Of a stretch of DNA of 16,069 bases, positions 1 to 7,420 are shown in pieces. Source of the DNA: Pseudomonadota bacterium. GTDB taxonomy: Bacteria; Pseudomonadota; Alphaproteobacteria; Caulobacterales; Caulobacteraceae. Made by a program: the position numbers and the translations under genes. The stretch covers positions 1 to 16,069 of the forward strand of contig JAEXZS010000072.1 of assembly GCA_023451375.1 (NCBI GenBank), given 5' to 3'. How positions within the stretch are numbered: the first letter of the stretch is position 1; every line of letters starts with the position of its first letter. The notes beneath the pieces were generated by a model. It saw nothing but the letters and a program-made list of their open reading frames with translations, was not told the DNA's origin and did no database searches.

Positions 1-197
1 AGGACAGCGCCTATGACGCGGTCCAGGGCGCCGACGCGGCCGTCATCGTCACCGAATGGGACCAGTTCCGCGCCCTGGACCTGGACCGGATCAAGCTGCT
101 GATGAACCAGCCGGTGCTGGTCGACCTGCGCAACATCTACCGACCCGAGGACATGCAGCGGCGCGGCTTCAGATACTCCGGCGTCGGGCGCGGCTGA
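1..197 (+). CDS. ugd: UDP-glucose 6-dehydrogenase, C-terminal end (partial)
   Basis: Only the last 64 residues are present; the reading frame starts at base 3 and ends with TGA at 195-197. The enzyme oxidises UDP-glucose to UDP-glucuronate in the cytoplasm using NAD+. The visible part is the C-terminal UDP-binding domain: it carries the family pattern DAVQGADAAVIVTEW, then QFRALDLDRIK, VLVDLRNIY and a final GFRYSGVGRG. The following epimerase gene starts one base after the stop, so the two are almost certainly translated from one mRNA, and the epimerase would use this enzyme's product. The catalytic Cys and the NAD-binding Rossmann domain lie outside the window. Confidence 0.9.
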   Translation, partial: DSAYDAVQGADAAVIVTEWDQFRALDLDRIKLLMNQPVLVDLRNIYRPEDMQRRGFRYSGVGRG

Positions 198-198
198 G

Positions 199-1173
199 AT
201 GACGAAGCCGGTCATCGTCACGGGCGCGGCCGGCTTCATCGGCATGCACGTCGCCGAGCGCCTGCTGGATCGCGGCGAGACGGTCGTCGGGATCGACGTC
301 TTCAACGACTACTACGACCCGCGCCTGAAGGAGGCCCGCGCCGCCCGGCTGGAGGGGCGCGGGGGTTTCCGCATGGTGCAGGCCGACATCGCCGAGCATG
401 AGGCGATCCGCGCCCTGGTCGCCGACAGCGGCGCCGATCGCGTGGTGCACCTGGCCGCCCAGGCAGGCGTCCGCTACTCGATCGAGAACCCCTTCGCCTA
501 TGAGCGGTCGAACCTGGCCGGGCACCTGTCGATCCTGGAGGCATGCCGCCACGCCGGGATCAGGCACCTGGTCTACGCCTCGTCCAGCTCGGTCTATGGC
601 GATCGGCCGCTGGAGGGGCAGGGATTCCGTGAGGACGACCCGACGGTCAGCCCGGTGTCGCTGTACGCCGCCACCAAGCGCTCGTGCGAACTGCTGAGCC
701 AGAGCTATGCGCGGCTGTATGGTTTCCCCCAGTCGGGCCTGCGCTTCTTCACCGTCTATGGCCCCTGGGGCCGGCCGGACATGGCCTATTACAGCTTCAC
801 CCGGAAGATTGTTCGGGGCGAACCGATCGAGGTCTATGGCGAAGGCCGCATGGCGCGCGACTTCACCTATATCGACGACATCGTCGACGGTGTGCTGGGC
901 GTGCTGGACCACCCGCCGGCCGAGGGCGCGCACGAGGTCTACAACATCGGCGACAGCCAGCCGGTCGGCCTGATGGAGATGATCTCCACGCTGGAAGGAG
1001 CGCTGGGGCTCGAGGCTCGGAAGGTCATGCGCCCGATGCAGCCCGGCGACGTCACCGCCACCTACGCCGACATCTCCAAGCTGAACGCCCTGACCGGCTA
1101 CAGGCCCAGGGTCGCCCTGACCGAGGGCCTGCCGAAGTTCGTCGAGTGGTGGCGGTCGTTCGAGAACGGCTGA
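199..1173 (+). CDS. UDP-glucuronate 4-epimerase (extended SDR family)
   Basis: This 324-residue protein is an NAD-dependent epimerase of the extended short-chain dehydrogenase family. The N-terminal Rossmann motif GAAGFIG is at residues 9-15, and the catalytic pair YAATK is at 156-160 (Tyr156, Lys160), with a Ser-rich strand at 128-131. The segments NDYYDPRLK (about 36-44), HLAAQAGVRYSIENP (about 84-98) and FFTVYGPWGRPDMA are typical of UDP-glucuronate 4-epimerases (CapI/LpsL type). The likely reaction is UDP-glucuronate to UDP-galacturonate, supplying lipopolysaccharide, capsule or exopolysaccharide. The ATG at 199 lies one base after the ugd stop; I see no strong Shine-Dalgarno, so translational coupling is likely. 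The length is normal for the family. A UDP-glucose 4-epimerase is less likely given the motifs and the ugd neighbour. Confidence 0.88.
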   Translation: MTKPVIVTGAAGFIGMHVAERLLDRGETVVGIDVFNDYYDPRLKEARAARLEGRGGFRMVQADIAEHEAIRALVADSGADRVVHLAAQAGVRYSIENPFAYERSNLAGHLSILEACRHAGIRHLVYASSSSVYGDRPLEGQGFREDDPTVSPVSLYAATKRSCELLSQSYARLYGFPQSGLRFFTVYGPWGRPDMAYYSFTRKIVRGEPIEVYGEGRMARDFTYIDDIVDGVLGVLDHPPAEGAHEVYNIGDSQPVGLMEMISTLEGALGLEARKVMRPMQPGDVTATYADISKLNALTGYRPRVALTEGLPKFVEWWRSFENG

Positions 1174-3834
1174 TCAGAACAGGATCTTGCGCAGGTTGAT
1201 GCGGAACACCCGGCCCTGCGGGTCCAGATAGTCGGCCTGGTAATTGATCGGCGTCGCGCCGTCGCTGGAGGTCACCGACGTCTGGTCGTCGAACAGGTTC
1301 TGCACCCCGAAACCGATGCGCGCCCCCTGCAGGATGGGAAAGCGCTCGACCAGCGACTTGCGTTGCGACAGGTCGGCGAAGGCGAACAGGTTCACCGTCG
1401 TCCGGTCCGAGAAGTCCAGGTCCGGCGAGCCCAGGGCGTCGCCCTCGACGGTCGTGCCGGCCTTCCAGTTCGCATTCAGGAAGCCGCCGAAGCCGTTCTT
1501 GAACAGACCGGCCTGCAGCTGCACCTCGTGGCGAGACTGGCCGCCCGAGCCGCTGATGGAATCGCCGTCCAACAGGTCGAGCGGCTCTAGCCCATCGCGG
1601 ATCACCACCTCGTCCTGCACCCGCCAGGTGTGGGTCAGGGACAGGTTGAACATGCCCTGGCCGGGCTGCATGCCGGCGCCCCGCGATCCGCGCATCCGGC
1701 CCCCGCCGCCGCCCGGTCCGCCGGCCCCGCCGAAGCGCACCTGACCGCCGGGCCCGCCCGAACCCCGACCCGGTCCTCGGTCCGAGCCGCCTTCCGCCTG
1801 AGGGGTGGCCTTCCCGAACGGCCGCGAGAAGTTGAAGCCCCACTGCACGTCCTGCTGCTCGCGGCGGGAGAAGTTCAGCGGCCGGGCGTCGATCGAAACC
1901 AGGTTTCCGTCTTCGTCGCGCACGAAGCGCTCGGGCAAGGCCGCCTCCAGGTCCGGGGTGATGGCCGGGAAGCTGGAGATCTCGTCGTCCGTCGCCGTGC
2001 GGGTGTAGGCCAGGTTCAGCCGCAGGTCGCGCTCGGCGAAGGGCTGCCAGTTGACGCCCAGCTTCAGCACGCGGCTCTGTTCGGCGTCCAGATCGGGCAC
2101 GCCTCCGGTGATCTGGGTGATCTCGACCGTCTGGCCGGTGGCGAAGTCGAACACCGGCACGTTCGGCGTGGCGACGAACGGGTCGTTCAGCTGCTGGATC
2201 GACGGGGCCTGGCCCTCGTCCGAATAGTTGGCGGACAGCGACAGCCGTTCAACGGGCGACCAGTTCAGTCCGGCGCCGATCTCGTGCACCCCGCCGAAGT
2301 CGGACAGCTCGTCGTACTGCAGGTTCAGGTTCGCCGACAGGTCGCCGATGAAGGGCAGCACGCCCTTGTCGCGGTCGGCGATCGGCACGTCGAAGCTGGC
2401 CTGCAGGCTGCCCTCGTCACGCGACTGCGACCGCTCGATGAAGGTCCCCGAGCGCGTGCTTTCGGAGTCCAGCGACTGATGCTCGACGCCGACCTTGAAG
2501 GTGGAGGTGATTCCGCCCGCCGGAAGTTCCCGCAGCGTGCCGTTCAGCACCACTTCGGCCTCGGCCTCCTGCGATATCGACCGCGCCGTGTCGCGCCGCA
2601 CGCCGCCGACGAACGGAGCCATGTCGCCGAACGGGTTCAAGCCGGCGTCGCCCGCCAGCACCCCGGCCTCCAGCGCCTCGGCGTCCAGGCCGCGTCCGGT
2701 GTCCGTCTCGCTCTCGGTGCGGCTGTATTCGCCCGTGGCCGTCCAGCGCCAGTCGCCCAGATAGCCGTCGAACACGGCGCCCAGCTCGGCCTCGCGCGTG
2801 TCCGTCGACCGGGTCAAGGCGTCGGGCCGGTCCAGGTAGCGGTACAGCAGCACGTCGTTGCTGAAGGGCGACCAGGGGCTGCCCGAAGGCAGGGTCAGGA
2901 CCACGCCGGGCAGGCCCAGGTAGCTCTGGCTGCTGGAATCCTCTAGGCTTCCACTCAAGGTCATGCCGACCTTGTCGTTCAGATCGTGCTTGTAGGTCCC
3001 GGAGATGGACAGCTCGTCCTGGCTCGGCAGCAGGGTGCGGTAGGCGTTCAGGTCGCCCGTACGTGCGATCCCCGCCGTGGAGAGGAAATCGGACAGCGCC
3101 GGCGCGCCCGTCGCCGCCGACATCGGCGCCCCAGCGATGTTCACCGTCGATCCGGCCAGGGCCGATAGAGCCGGATCGATCTCGCCGTCCCCCAGGCCGG
3201 TCACATTGCCGATGCGGTCGTACGGCGCGCCCGCGCCCGTCCGGTCGATGCTTCGCTCGCTCTCGAACAGGGCGTTGCTGGTCTGGGCGTCGATGTCCAG
3301 CGACCAGCGATCCGCGCCGGCGATCTTCAGGATGTTGTTCTCGGACTGGGTCGTGGTGCGGCCGCCCTGTTCGGGACGGCTGACGTTGACCGAAGCGGTC
3401 AGCGAACGGAAATCGGCCTTCAGCACGATGTTCACCACCCGCTGGTTGGCGCTGTAGCCGTAGGACAGCGCCGTTTCCTCGGGCAGGACGTCGAAGCGTT
3501 CGATGGCCTCAGGCGGGATGCCGCGGATTTCCCGGAAACCCGAGATGCGCCGGCCGTTGACCAGGAAGACGGGCGACCCGCCGCGCGCGCTGCGTGTCTG
3601 GGCCTCGAGCAGGGTCACCAGTTCGCCGATGTTGGTGGCGCCGAACGCCTGCAGCTGGGCGGTGTCATAGGAGACGATCGGCTCCTGCCCGCCCAGGGCC
3701 ACGCCGCGCTGCTGGCCGGTGACCACGATGTCGGGCAGCAGGGCCACGGCTTCCTCGTCTTCCGGCGGCGTCTGCGGCTGGACGGCCTGGGCGGCGGGAA
3801 GAAGGGCGAGGAGCAGCAGGGCGGAAGAGGACAT
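1174..3834 (-). CDS. TonB-dependent outer-membrane receptor
   Basis: This 886-residue outer-membrane transporter starts with a short signal peptide (about residues 1-17, ending AQA). A TonB-box-like DIVVTGQ follows at 35-41, then a plug domain to about residue 140 (VFLVNGRRISGFREIRGIPPE, and YGYSANQRVVNIVLK). The rest is a beta-barrel ending in ...RINLRKILF with a terminal Phe, as outer-membrane barrels usually do. Residues 680-727 form a Gly/Arg/Pro-rich insertion between barrel strands, probably an external loop. The ATG at 3832-3834 is the only usual start after an in-frame stop at 3847-3849; a GAGG lies about 10 nt upstream. The substrate cannot be read from the sequence: no siderophore or vitamin genes are adjacent. 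The stop abuts the stop of the epimerase gene. The upstream 182 bp contain no promoter I would defend. Confidence 0.9.
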   Translation of the reverse strand: MSSSALLLLALLPAAQAVQPQTPPEDEEAVALLPDIVVTGQQRGVALGGQEPIVSYDTAQLQAFGATNIGELVTLLEAQTRSARGGSPVFLVNGRRISGFREIRGIPPEAIERFDVLPEETALSYGYSANQRVVNIVLKADFRSLTASVNVSRPEQGGRTTTQSENNILKIAGADRWSLDIDAQTSNALFESERSIDRTGAGAPYDRIGNVTGLGDGEIDPALSALAGSTVNIAGAPMSAATGAPALSDFLSTAGIARTGDLNAYRTLLPSQDELSISGTYKHDLNDKVGMTLSGSLEDSSSQSYLGLPGVVLTLPSGSPWSPFSNDVLLYRYLDRPDALTRSTDTREAELGAVFDGYLGDWRWTATGEYSRTESETDTGRGLDAEALEAGVLAGDAGLNPFGDMAPFVGGVRRDTARSISQEAEAEVVLNGTLRELPAGGITSTFKVGVEHQSLDSESTRSGTFIERSQSRDEGSLQASFDVPIADRDKGVLPFIGDLSANLNLQYDELSDFGGVHEIGAGLNWSPVERLSLSANYSDEGQAPSIQQLNDPFVATPNVPVFDFATGQTVEITQITGGVPDLDAEQSRVLKLGVNWQPFAERDLRLNLAYTRTATDDEISSFPAITPDLEAALPERFVRDEDGNLVSIDARPLNFSRREQQDVQWGFNFSRPFGKATPQAEGGSDRGPGRGSGGPGGQVRFGGAGGPGGGGGRMRGSRGAGMQPGQGMFNLSLTHTWRVQDEVVIRDGLEPLDLLDGDSISGSGGQSRHEVQLQAGLFKNGFGGFLNANWKAGTTVEGDALGSPDLDFSDRTTVNLFAFADLSQRKSLVERFPILQGARIGFGVQNLFDDQTSVTSSDGATPINYQADYLDPQGRVFRINLRKILF

Positions 3835-4016
3835 CGGGGAGGGACCTCAAGATCGAACGTCAGCGCTCTGGAAGCCTTGCAAAGGTGGCCGGAAAGCGGC
3901 GAAATTCATGAACGAATGGAAAGCGTTGCTCGCTTCCAACGGTGATCGGAATTCACTGGTCATCCGGCGACGGAAACCGGCCCGACGACCGTTAAACCGC
4001 ATTTGAATCGTTCACG

Positions 4017-6533
4017 TCACGCGGCCCTCTGGGCTTCGGCGATCTGCGCCGCCGCCATGGCTCGGGCGACACCTTCGAACAGCGCCTCCAGCGTGATCGG
4101 CTTCGAGAGATGGCCGTCGGCGCCCGCCGCCCGCGCCGCCTCGACATGTTCGGGCAGGGCGTTGGCCGTCAGCATGATGATCGGCGTGCGGGCCCGCCGC
4201 TCTGTCGCCTCCATCGCCCGAATGGCGGCGGTCGCGCTCAGCCCGTCCATCACCGGCATCTGCATGTCCATCAGCACGAGGTCGAAGCCGCCGTCGGCGA
4301 AGGCCGCCACGGCGGCCTGGCCGTCCTCGACGGTCGCCAGCTCGGTGTCCACCCCGCCCAGCATGATCTCGATCACCTTGCGGTTGGCCGGATGATCGTC
4401 GGCCAGCAAGACGCGGGCGGGGAAGGCCAGAAGTTCGCCAGGGGCCCGCTCGGCGATCGGTTCGATGGAGTGGGCGGAGGGCAGCGGCAGGTCGAACCAG
4501 AAGCGCGCGCCTTCGTCGGGGGTCGCCTCGCAGTCAAGTTTTCCGCCCATCAGCTCGACGAGTTCGCGCGAGATGGCCAGGCCCAGACCCGTGCCGCCGA
4601 AGCGGCGGGTGATGGAGCCGTCCGCCTGCTGAAAGCGGGCGAAGATGCGCTCCTTCTGCGCTGTGTCGAAGCCGCAGCCGGTATCCTCCACCGTGAAGCG
4701 GACGCGATCGTCGCCGACGCCGGCGGCTCTCACCGTCACGGAGCCGACTTCGGTGAATTTGAGCGCATTGGAGACCAGGTTCGACAGAACCTGGCGCAGG
4801 CGCACCACGTCGCCCTCGACCACCGCCAGGTCCGGCTCAATCTGGACGCGCAGGGCCACGCCCTTGGCCTCGGCGCCGGGACGATACAGCGCCGCCGCGC
4901 CTCGCACCGTGTCGGCCAGATCGAACGGCGCCCGCTCGATGACGATCTGCCCGGCCTCGATCTTGGCCGTGTCCAGGATGTCGGACAGCAGCCGCTCCAG
5001 CGTGCTTCCGGAGGCGCGGACCACTTCGACCATCTCGTGCTCGCGAGGGCTGAGGCCGGCGCGCGACAGGGCGTCGGCCATGGCCACCACGCCGTTCAGG
5101 GGCGTGCGGATCTCGTGGCTCATATTGGCCAGGAACTCGGATTTCGACCGGTTGGCCGCTTCGGCGCGGCGCCGGGCCGCGCTCAGATGTCCAGCCTGCC
5201 GCCACAGCCAGAAAAGGGCCGCCCCCGCCGACAGCAGGAACAGGACGGCGATGCCGACCACCCATTTCTGCGCGGCGATGACATCCTGCTGCAGGGCGGT
5301 GTTGGCCTTCGCCGTCTCCAGCTGGGCGCGGCGTTCGGCCAGCTGCTGCTGCATGTCGCCGGTCACCTGGCGGATGCCGCCGCTGAAGCGCCGCGCGTCG
5401 GCGATCTGATCCTCATGGGCGTGCCGGCGCAGCTTCTCATAGGCCTCCGCTGCCCGCCCTTCGGCGAACAGGATCTCAGCCTGCACGTGGGGCAGTTCGG
5501 ACGCGCCTTCCTCATGGAAGCGACCGTCGGCCGCGCGTTCCCGGATCCGGGCCAGATCGCGGCGGGCGGCGGCGATCTGGCCGCTCTGGGCGCGGGCGAT
5601 GGCGCGCGCGGGCAGCAGGTGGGCCGCCAGGAAGGCGGCGTCGCCCAGGTCCTCGCCGTAGGGCGCCAGGCAGGCCAGGACCGCGCGCGGGTCCTGGCGC
5701 GCCTCGGCCACCATGGCGCACAGATTGGCGTCATAGACGGCCAGACTGGGCAGGCCGGCGCGCCGGGTCAGGCGGTGGTGCACCTCGTATAGACGCTGCG
5801 CCTGCTTGCCGTCCCCAAGTTGGGTCGACAGCCGCGCCAGATTGTAGACGGCGTCAAAGTCGGGCCGCGGATAGTTCGACTTGGCGAAACCGAACTCGAA
5901 GCGGCCGAAGGCGGCGGTGGCCCCATCGATGTCGTTCAGCTTCATCAGGCCGATGCCGGTCATCTCCCAAAGGCCGGCGCGAGCGATGTCGGCGTAGGGC
6001 GCATTGTCGGGAATGAAGGCGTCGGCGTCCGTCAGCTGCTTCAGCCCCTCGCCGATCCGGTCCTGGTCCATCAGCGCCAGGGCCCAGATGCGTACGGCGT
6101 GCGCCTTGGCGAACCAGTCCTGCTCCGACGCCGCGATCCGGCGCATCTCCTCAGCCGCCGCCGTCTCGCCCTGGTCGTAACGCAGCACCAGTTCGTTCAG
6201 GCGCGCGATCTGGACGTAGCGGCGGTCGTCCTGAACGACGGCCGCGCGGGCCAGCTTGTCGTTCCAGGCGGCCGCCCGCTCGAACTCGCCCTGGTTCAGC
6301 AGGATCCAGGCGACGTGATAGAGCCGCTGCAGCCCCTCGCGGTCCGTGCGTCGCTCGGCCTGGAGCCCGAAGGCCTCAAGCGCCGCGAAGTCGGTGTCGC
6401 CGGCGCGCCGCTCGACCGCCTGGGCCAGCTCCAGCGGCGTGCGCTTCGGCCCCGGCGGCTGGGCGAAGGCCGACTGGCCGAACAGGGCCGCCAGAACGAA
6501 CGCGGCGACGACGACTGGTCTCGAATTGAACAT
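4017..6533 (-). CDS. Hybrid sensor histidine kinase with periplasmic helical-repeat sensor and C-terminal receiver
   Basis: I chose the ATG at 6531-6533 (838 residues) because GGGAG precedes it by 4 nt and a signal peptide follows (FNSRPVVVAAFVLAALFGQSAFAQ, cleavage near residue 24). An ATG 15 codons upstream lacks these. Residues about 25-390 are helical, with TPR-like stretches (NQGEFERAAAWNDKLA, IDGATAAFGRF, GDGKQAQRLYEVH), and should be periplasmic. A coiled coil (about 394-422) leads to a membrane segment at about 424-445. HisKA follows with His473 in SHEIRTPLNG, then an ATPase domain: N box Asn589, G1 box DTGCG at 617-621, G2 box GGTGLGLAIS at 646-655. The receiver has acidic Asp712/713, phospho-acceptor Asp756 in LMDMQMP, Thr789 and Lys811, so all key residues are present. 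With no Hpt domain here, phosphotransfer would go through a separate Hpt protein. The signal is unknown. Confidence 0.9.
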   Translation of the reverse strand: MFNSRPVVVAAFVLAALFGQSAFAQPPGPKRTPLELAQAVERRAGDTDFAALEAFGLQAERRTDREGLQRLYHVAWILLNQGEFERAAAWNDKLARAAVVQDDRRYVQIARLNELVLRYDQGETAAAEEMRRIAASEQDWFAKAHAVRIWALALMDQDRIGEGLKQLTDADAFIPDNAPYADIARAGLWEMTGIGLMKLNDIDGATAAFGRFEFGFAKSNYPRPDFDAVYNLARLSTQLGDGKQAQRLYEVHHRLTRRAGLPSLAVYDANLCAMVAEARQDPRAVLACLAPYGEDLGDAAFLAAHLLPARAIARAQSGQIAAARRDLARIRERAADGRFHEEGASELPHVQAEILFAEGRAAEAYEKLRRHAHEDQIADARRFSGGIRQVTGDMQQQLAERRAQLETAKANTALQQDVIAAQKWVVGIAVLFLLSAGAALFWLWRQAGHLSAARRRAEAANRSKSEFLANMSHEIRTPLNGVVAMADALSRAGLSPREHEMVEVVRASGSTLERLLSDILDTAKIEAGQIVIERAPFDLADTVRGAAALYRPGAEAKGVALRVQIEPDLAVVEGDVVRLRQVLSNLVSNALKFTEVGSVTVRAAGVGDDRVRFTVEDTGCGFDTAQKERIFARFQQADGSITRRFGGTGLGLAISRELVELMGGKLDCEATPDEGARFWFDLPLPSAHSIEPIAERAPGELLAFPARVLLADDHPANRKVIEIMLGGVDTELATVEDGQAAVAAFADGGFDLVLMDMQMPVMDGLSATAAIRAMEATERRARTPIIMLTANALPEHVEAARAAGADGHLSKPITLEALFEGVARAMAAAQIAEAQRAA

Positions 6534-6624
6534 GCGGCTCCCGATCCTGCCGCATCCTGGCCAGGCTTGGTTGAGCAAGGCTTAGCGAGCGGATGCGCGC
6601 GATGCGGTAGTGGCAGACTCCGCG

Positions 6625-6653
6625 TTGACCGGCCGGGGGCTTTCGGCTATAGG
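6625..6653 (+). promoter_or_regulatory. rpsT promoter (housekeeping sigma) with GANTC site just upstream
   Basis: A -35 TTGACC at 6625-6630 and a -10 TATAGG at 6648-6653 are separated by 17 bp. The -10 is part of GCTATAGG, which fits the Caulobacter housekeeping pattern GCTANAWC. A GACTC site (CcrM target GANTC) sits at 6616-6620, four bases before the -35. Transcription would start near 6660, giving a leader of about 60 nt. Confidence 0.75.
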
Positions 6654-6721
6654 CCCGCCCTCTTGAGATTTCCGCGCCGTGGACGTGTGCTCCGCGGCGT
6701 TTTCCGTTCGAAGGTTTGACG

Positions 6722-6991
6722 ATGGCCAACAACCCCGGCGCCCGCAAGGCGATCCGCAAGATCGAAGCGCGGACCGAAGTGAACAAGGCGCGCCGCTCGC
6801 GCGTCCGCACCTACCTGCGCAAGTTCCAAGAAGCGATCGCCGGCAATGACGCCGCCGCCGCCAAGACGGCCTTTGTCGAGGCCCAGTCCGAACTGATGCG
6901 CGCCGTCTCCAAGGGCGTGGTCCACAAGAACACCGGATCGCGCAAGGTGTCGCGTCTGGCCGCCCAGCTGAAGAAGCTCTCCGCCGCCTGA
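6722..6991 (+). CDS. rpsT: 30S ribosomal protein S20
   Basis: This 89-residue, very basic protein matches the S20 pattern from its first residues (MANNPGARKAIRKIEARTEVNKARRSR) to the end (VHKNTGSRKVSRLAAQLKKLSAA). S20 binds 16S rRNA early in 30S subunit assembly. The ATG at 6722 is preferred over an in-frame TTG two codons upstream because S20 proteins begin MAN, and GAAGG at 6710-6714 lies 7 nt before the ATG. The gene has its own promoter and is followed by two hairpins, so it is probably transcribed alone. rpsT immediately before dnaA is an arrangement known from Caulobacter and many alphaproteobacteria. Confidence 0.97.
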   Translation: MANNPGARKAIRKIEARTEVNKARRSRVRTYLRKFQEAIAGNDAAAAKTAFVEAQSELMRAVSKGVVHKNTGSRKVSRLAAQLKKLSAA

Positions 6992-6994
6992 TCT

Positions 6995-7036
6995 AACGGC
7001 GATACCTTTCCCGGTCTCGGAACGGCTGTCGCCGTT
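6995..7036 (+). terminator. First hairpin after rpsT
   Basis: Two mutually exclusive stems can form. AACGGC (7021-7026) pairs with GCCGTT (7031-7036) around a TGTC loop. Alternatively AACGGCGA (6995-7002) pairs with TCGCCGTT (7029-7036) over 8 bp. The downstream run is only TCGTTATGG, so alone this is a weak terminator. It may act with the stronger hairpin at 7063, or be a 3' end-processing signal for rpsT mRNA. Confidence 0.4.
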
Positions 7037-7062
7037 TCGTTATGGGAATATGTAGATTTTAC

Positions 7063-7100
7063 AACGGCGAAGGGGCGAAGGCTCCTTCGCCGTTTTGCGT
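7063..7100 (+). terminator. Rho-independent terminator of rpsT
   Basis: AACGGCGAAGG (7063-7073) pairs perfectly with CCTTCGCCGTT (7084-7094) around a 10-nt loop. The stem runs into TTTT (7093-7096) and then GCGTTT. The 11-bp stem plus T-run is a classical intrinsic terminator and should separate rpsT from dnaA transcription. Confidence 0.75.
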
Positions 7101-7204
7101 TTCAGCGCCAACTCTCCCTACGGGGGAATCCGTAATTCTCGGCGACCGAACGCTGAAATTCCCAAGCGGGATTGGCGTTTGCCGGAGTCAAACAATTTAA
7201 CTGC

Positions 7205-7253
7205 GAATCGACCATCGAATCAGCGTTGACCCCACCCCGTCCGCGCGTAAGTT
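7205..7253 (+). promoter_or_regulatory. dnaA promoter with paired GANTC sites
   Basis: TTGACC at 7226-7231 and TAAGTT at 7248-7253 (16-bp spacer) form the best promoter candidate for dnaA. Two GAATC sites lie upstream at 7205-7209 and 7217-7221; the second ends four bases before the -35, exactly as at rpsT. Further GANTC sites are at 7126-7130 and 7185-7189. In Caulobacter the CcrM methylation state of GANTC sites affects dnaA transcription, so methylation control is plausible here. The start site would be near 7260. The -10 is a poor match, so its exact position is uncertain. Confidence 0.55.
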
Positions 7254-7259
7254 TTGGGC

Positions 7260-7420
7260 TCTGTCGCACTTCCATCCCAACACGGATGAAGACGGCGCGG
7301 GACCTTAGTTTCGCGTCGGCGGGAGATGTCTGTCCAGAGGTTCGGCCCCACCCGAAAAGCCATGCTTTTCGGGACAGGAGAAGTCGTCCCTGACGCATCG
7401 TCCTGAAGCGCGCGGAAACG
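7260..7420 (+). promoter_or_regulatory. dnaA 5' leader with strong hairpin
   Basis: If transcription starts near 7260, dnaA has an untranslated leader of about 160 nt. It contains a perfect 10-bp hairpin: CCCGAAAAGC (7351-7360) pairs with GCTTTTCGGG (7364-7373) around a CAT loop. Just after it is ACAGGAG (7374-7380), the best Shine-Dalgarno-like sequence in the leader, but it is 40 nt from the assigned GTG. An ATG at 7362-7364, in the loop, opens a 14-codon frame ending at 7404-7406. In Caulobacter the dnaA leader is of similar length and is involved in nutrient-dependent translation. A role here is inferred from length and structure. Confidence 0.45.

Noticed and set aside
3992..4006. CtrA-like site TTAA-N7-TTGA upstream of the TonB receptor
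   Set aside because: One half-site has a mismatch, the site is about 160 bp from the start codon, and there is no linked promoter, so chance is as likely.
4110..5792. Plus-strand frame (560 aa) opposite the histidine kinase
   Set aside because: The kinase on the minus strand has every catalytic motif; this frame has none and no ribosome site.
6992..7420. Chromosome origin in the rpsT-dnaA gap
   Set aside because: No DnaA boxes or clear AT-rich unwinding region; terminators, a promoter and a leader explain most of the stretch.
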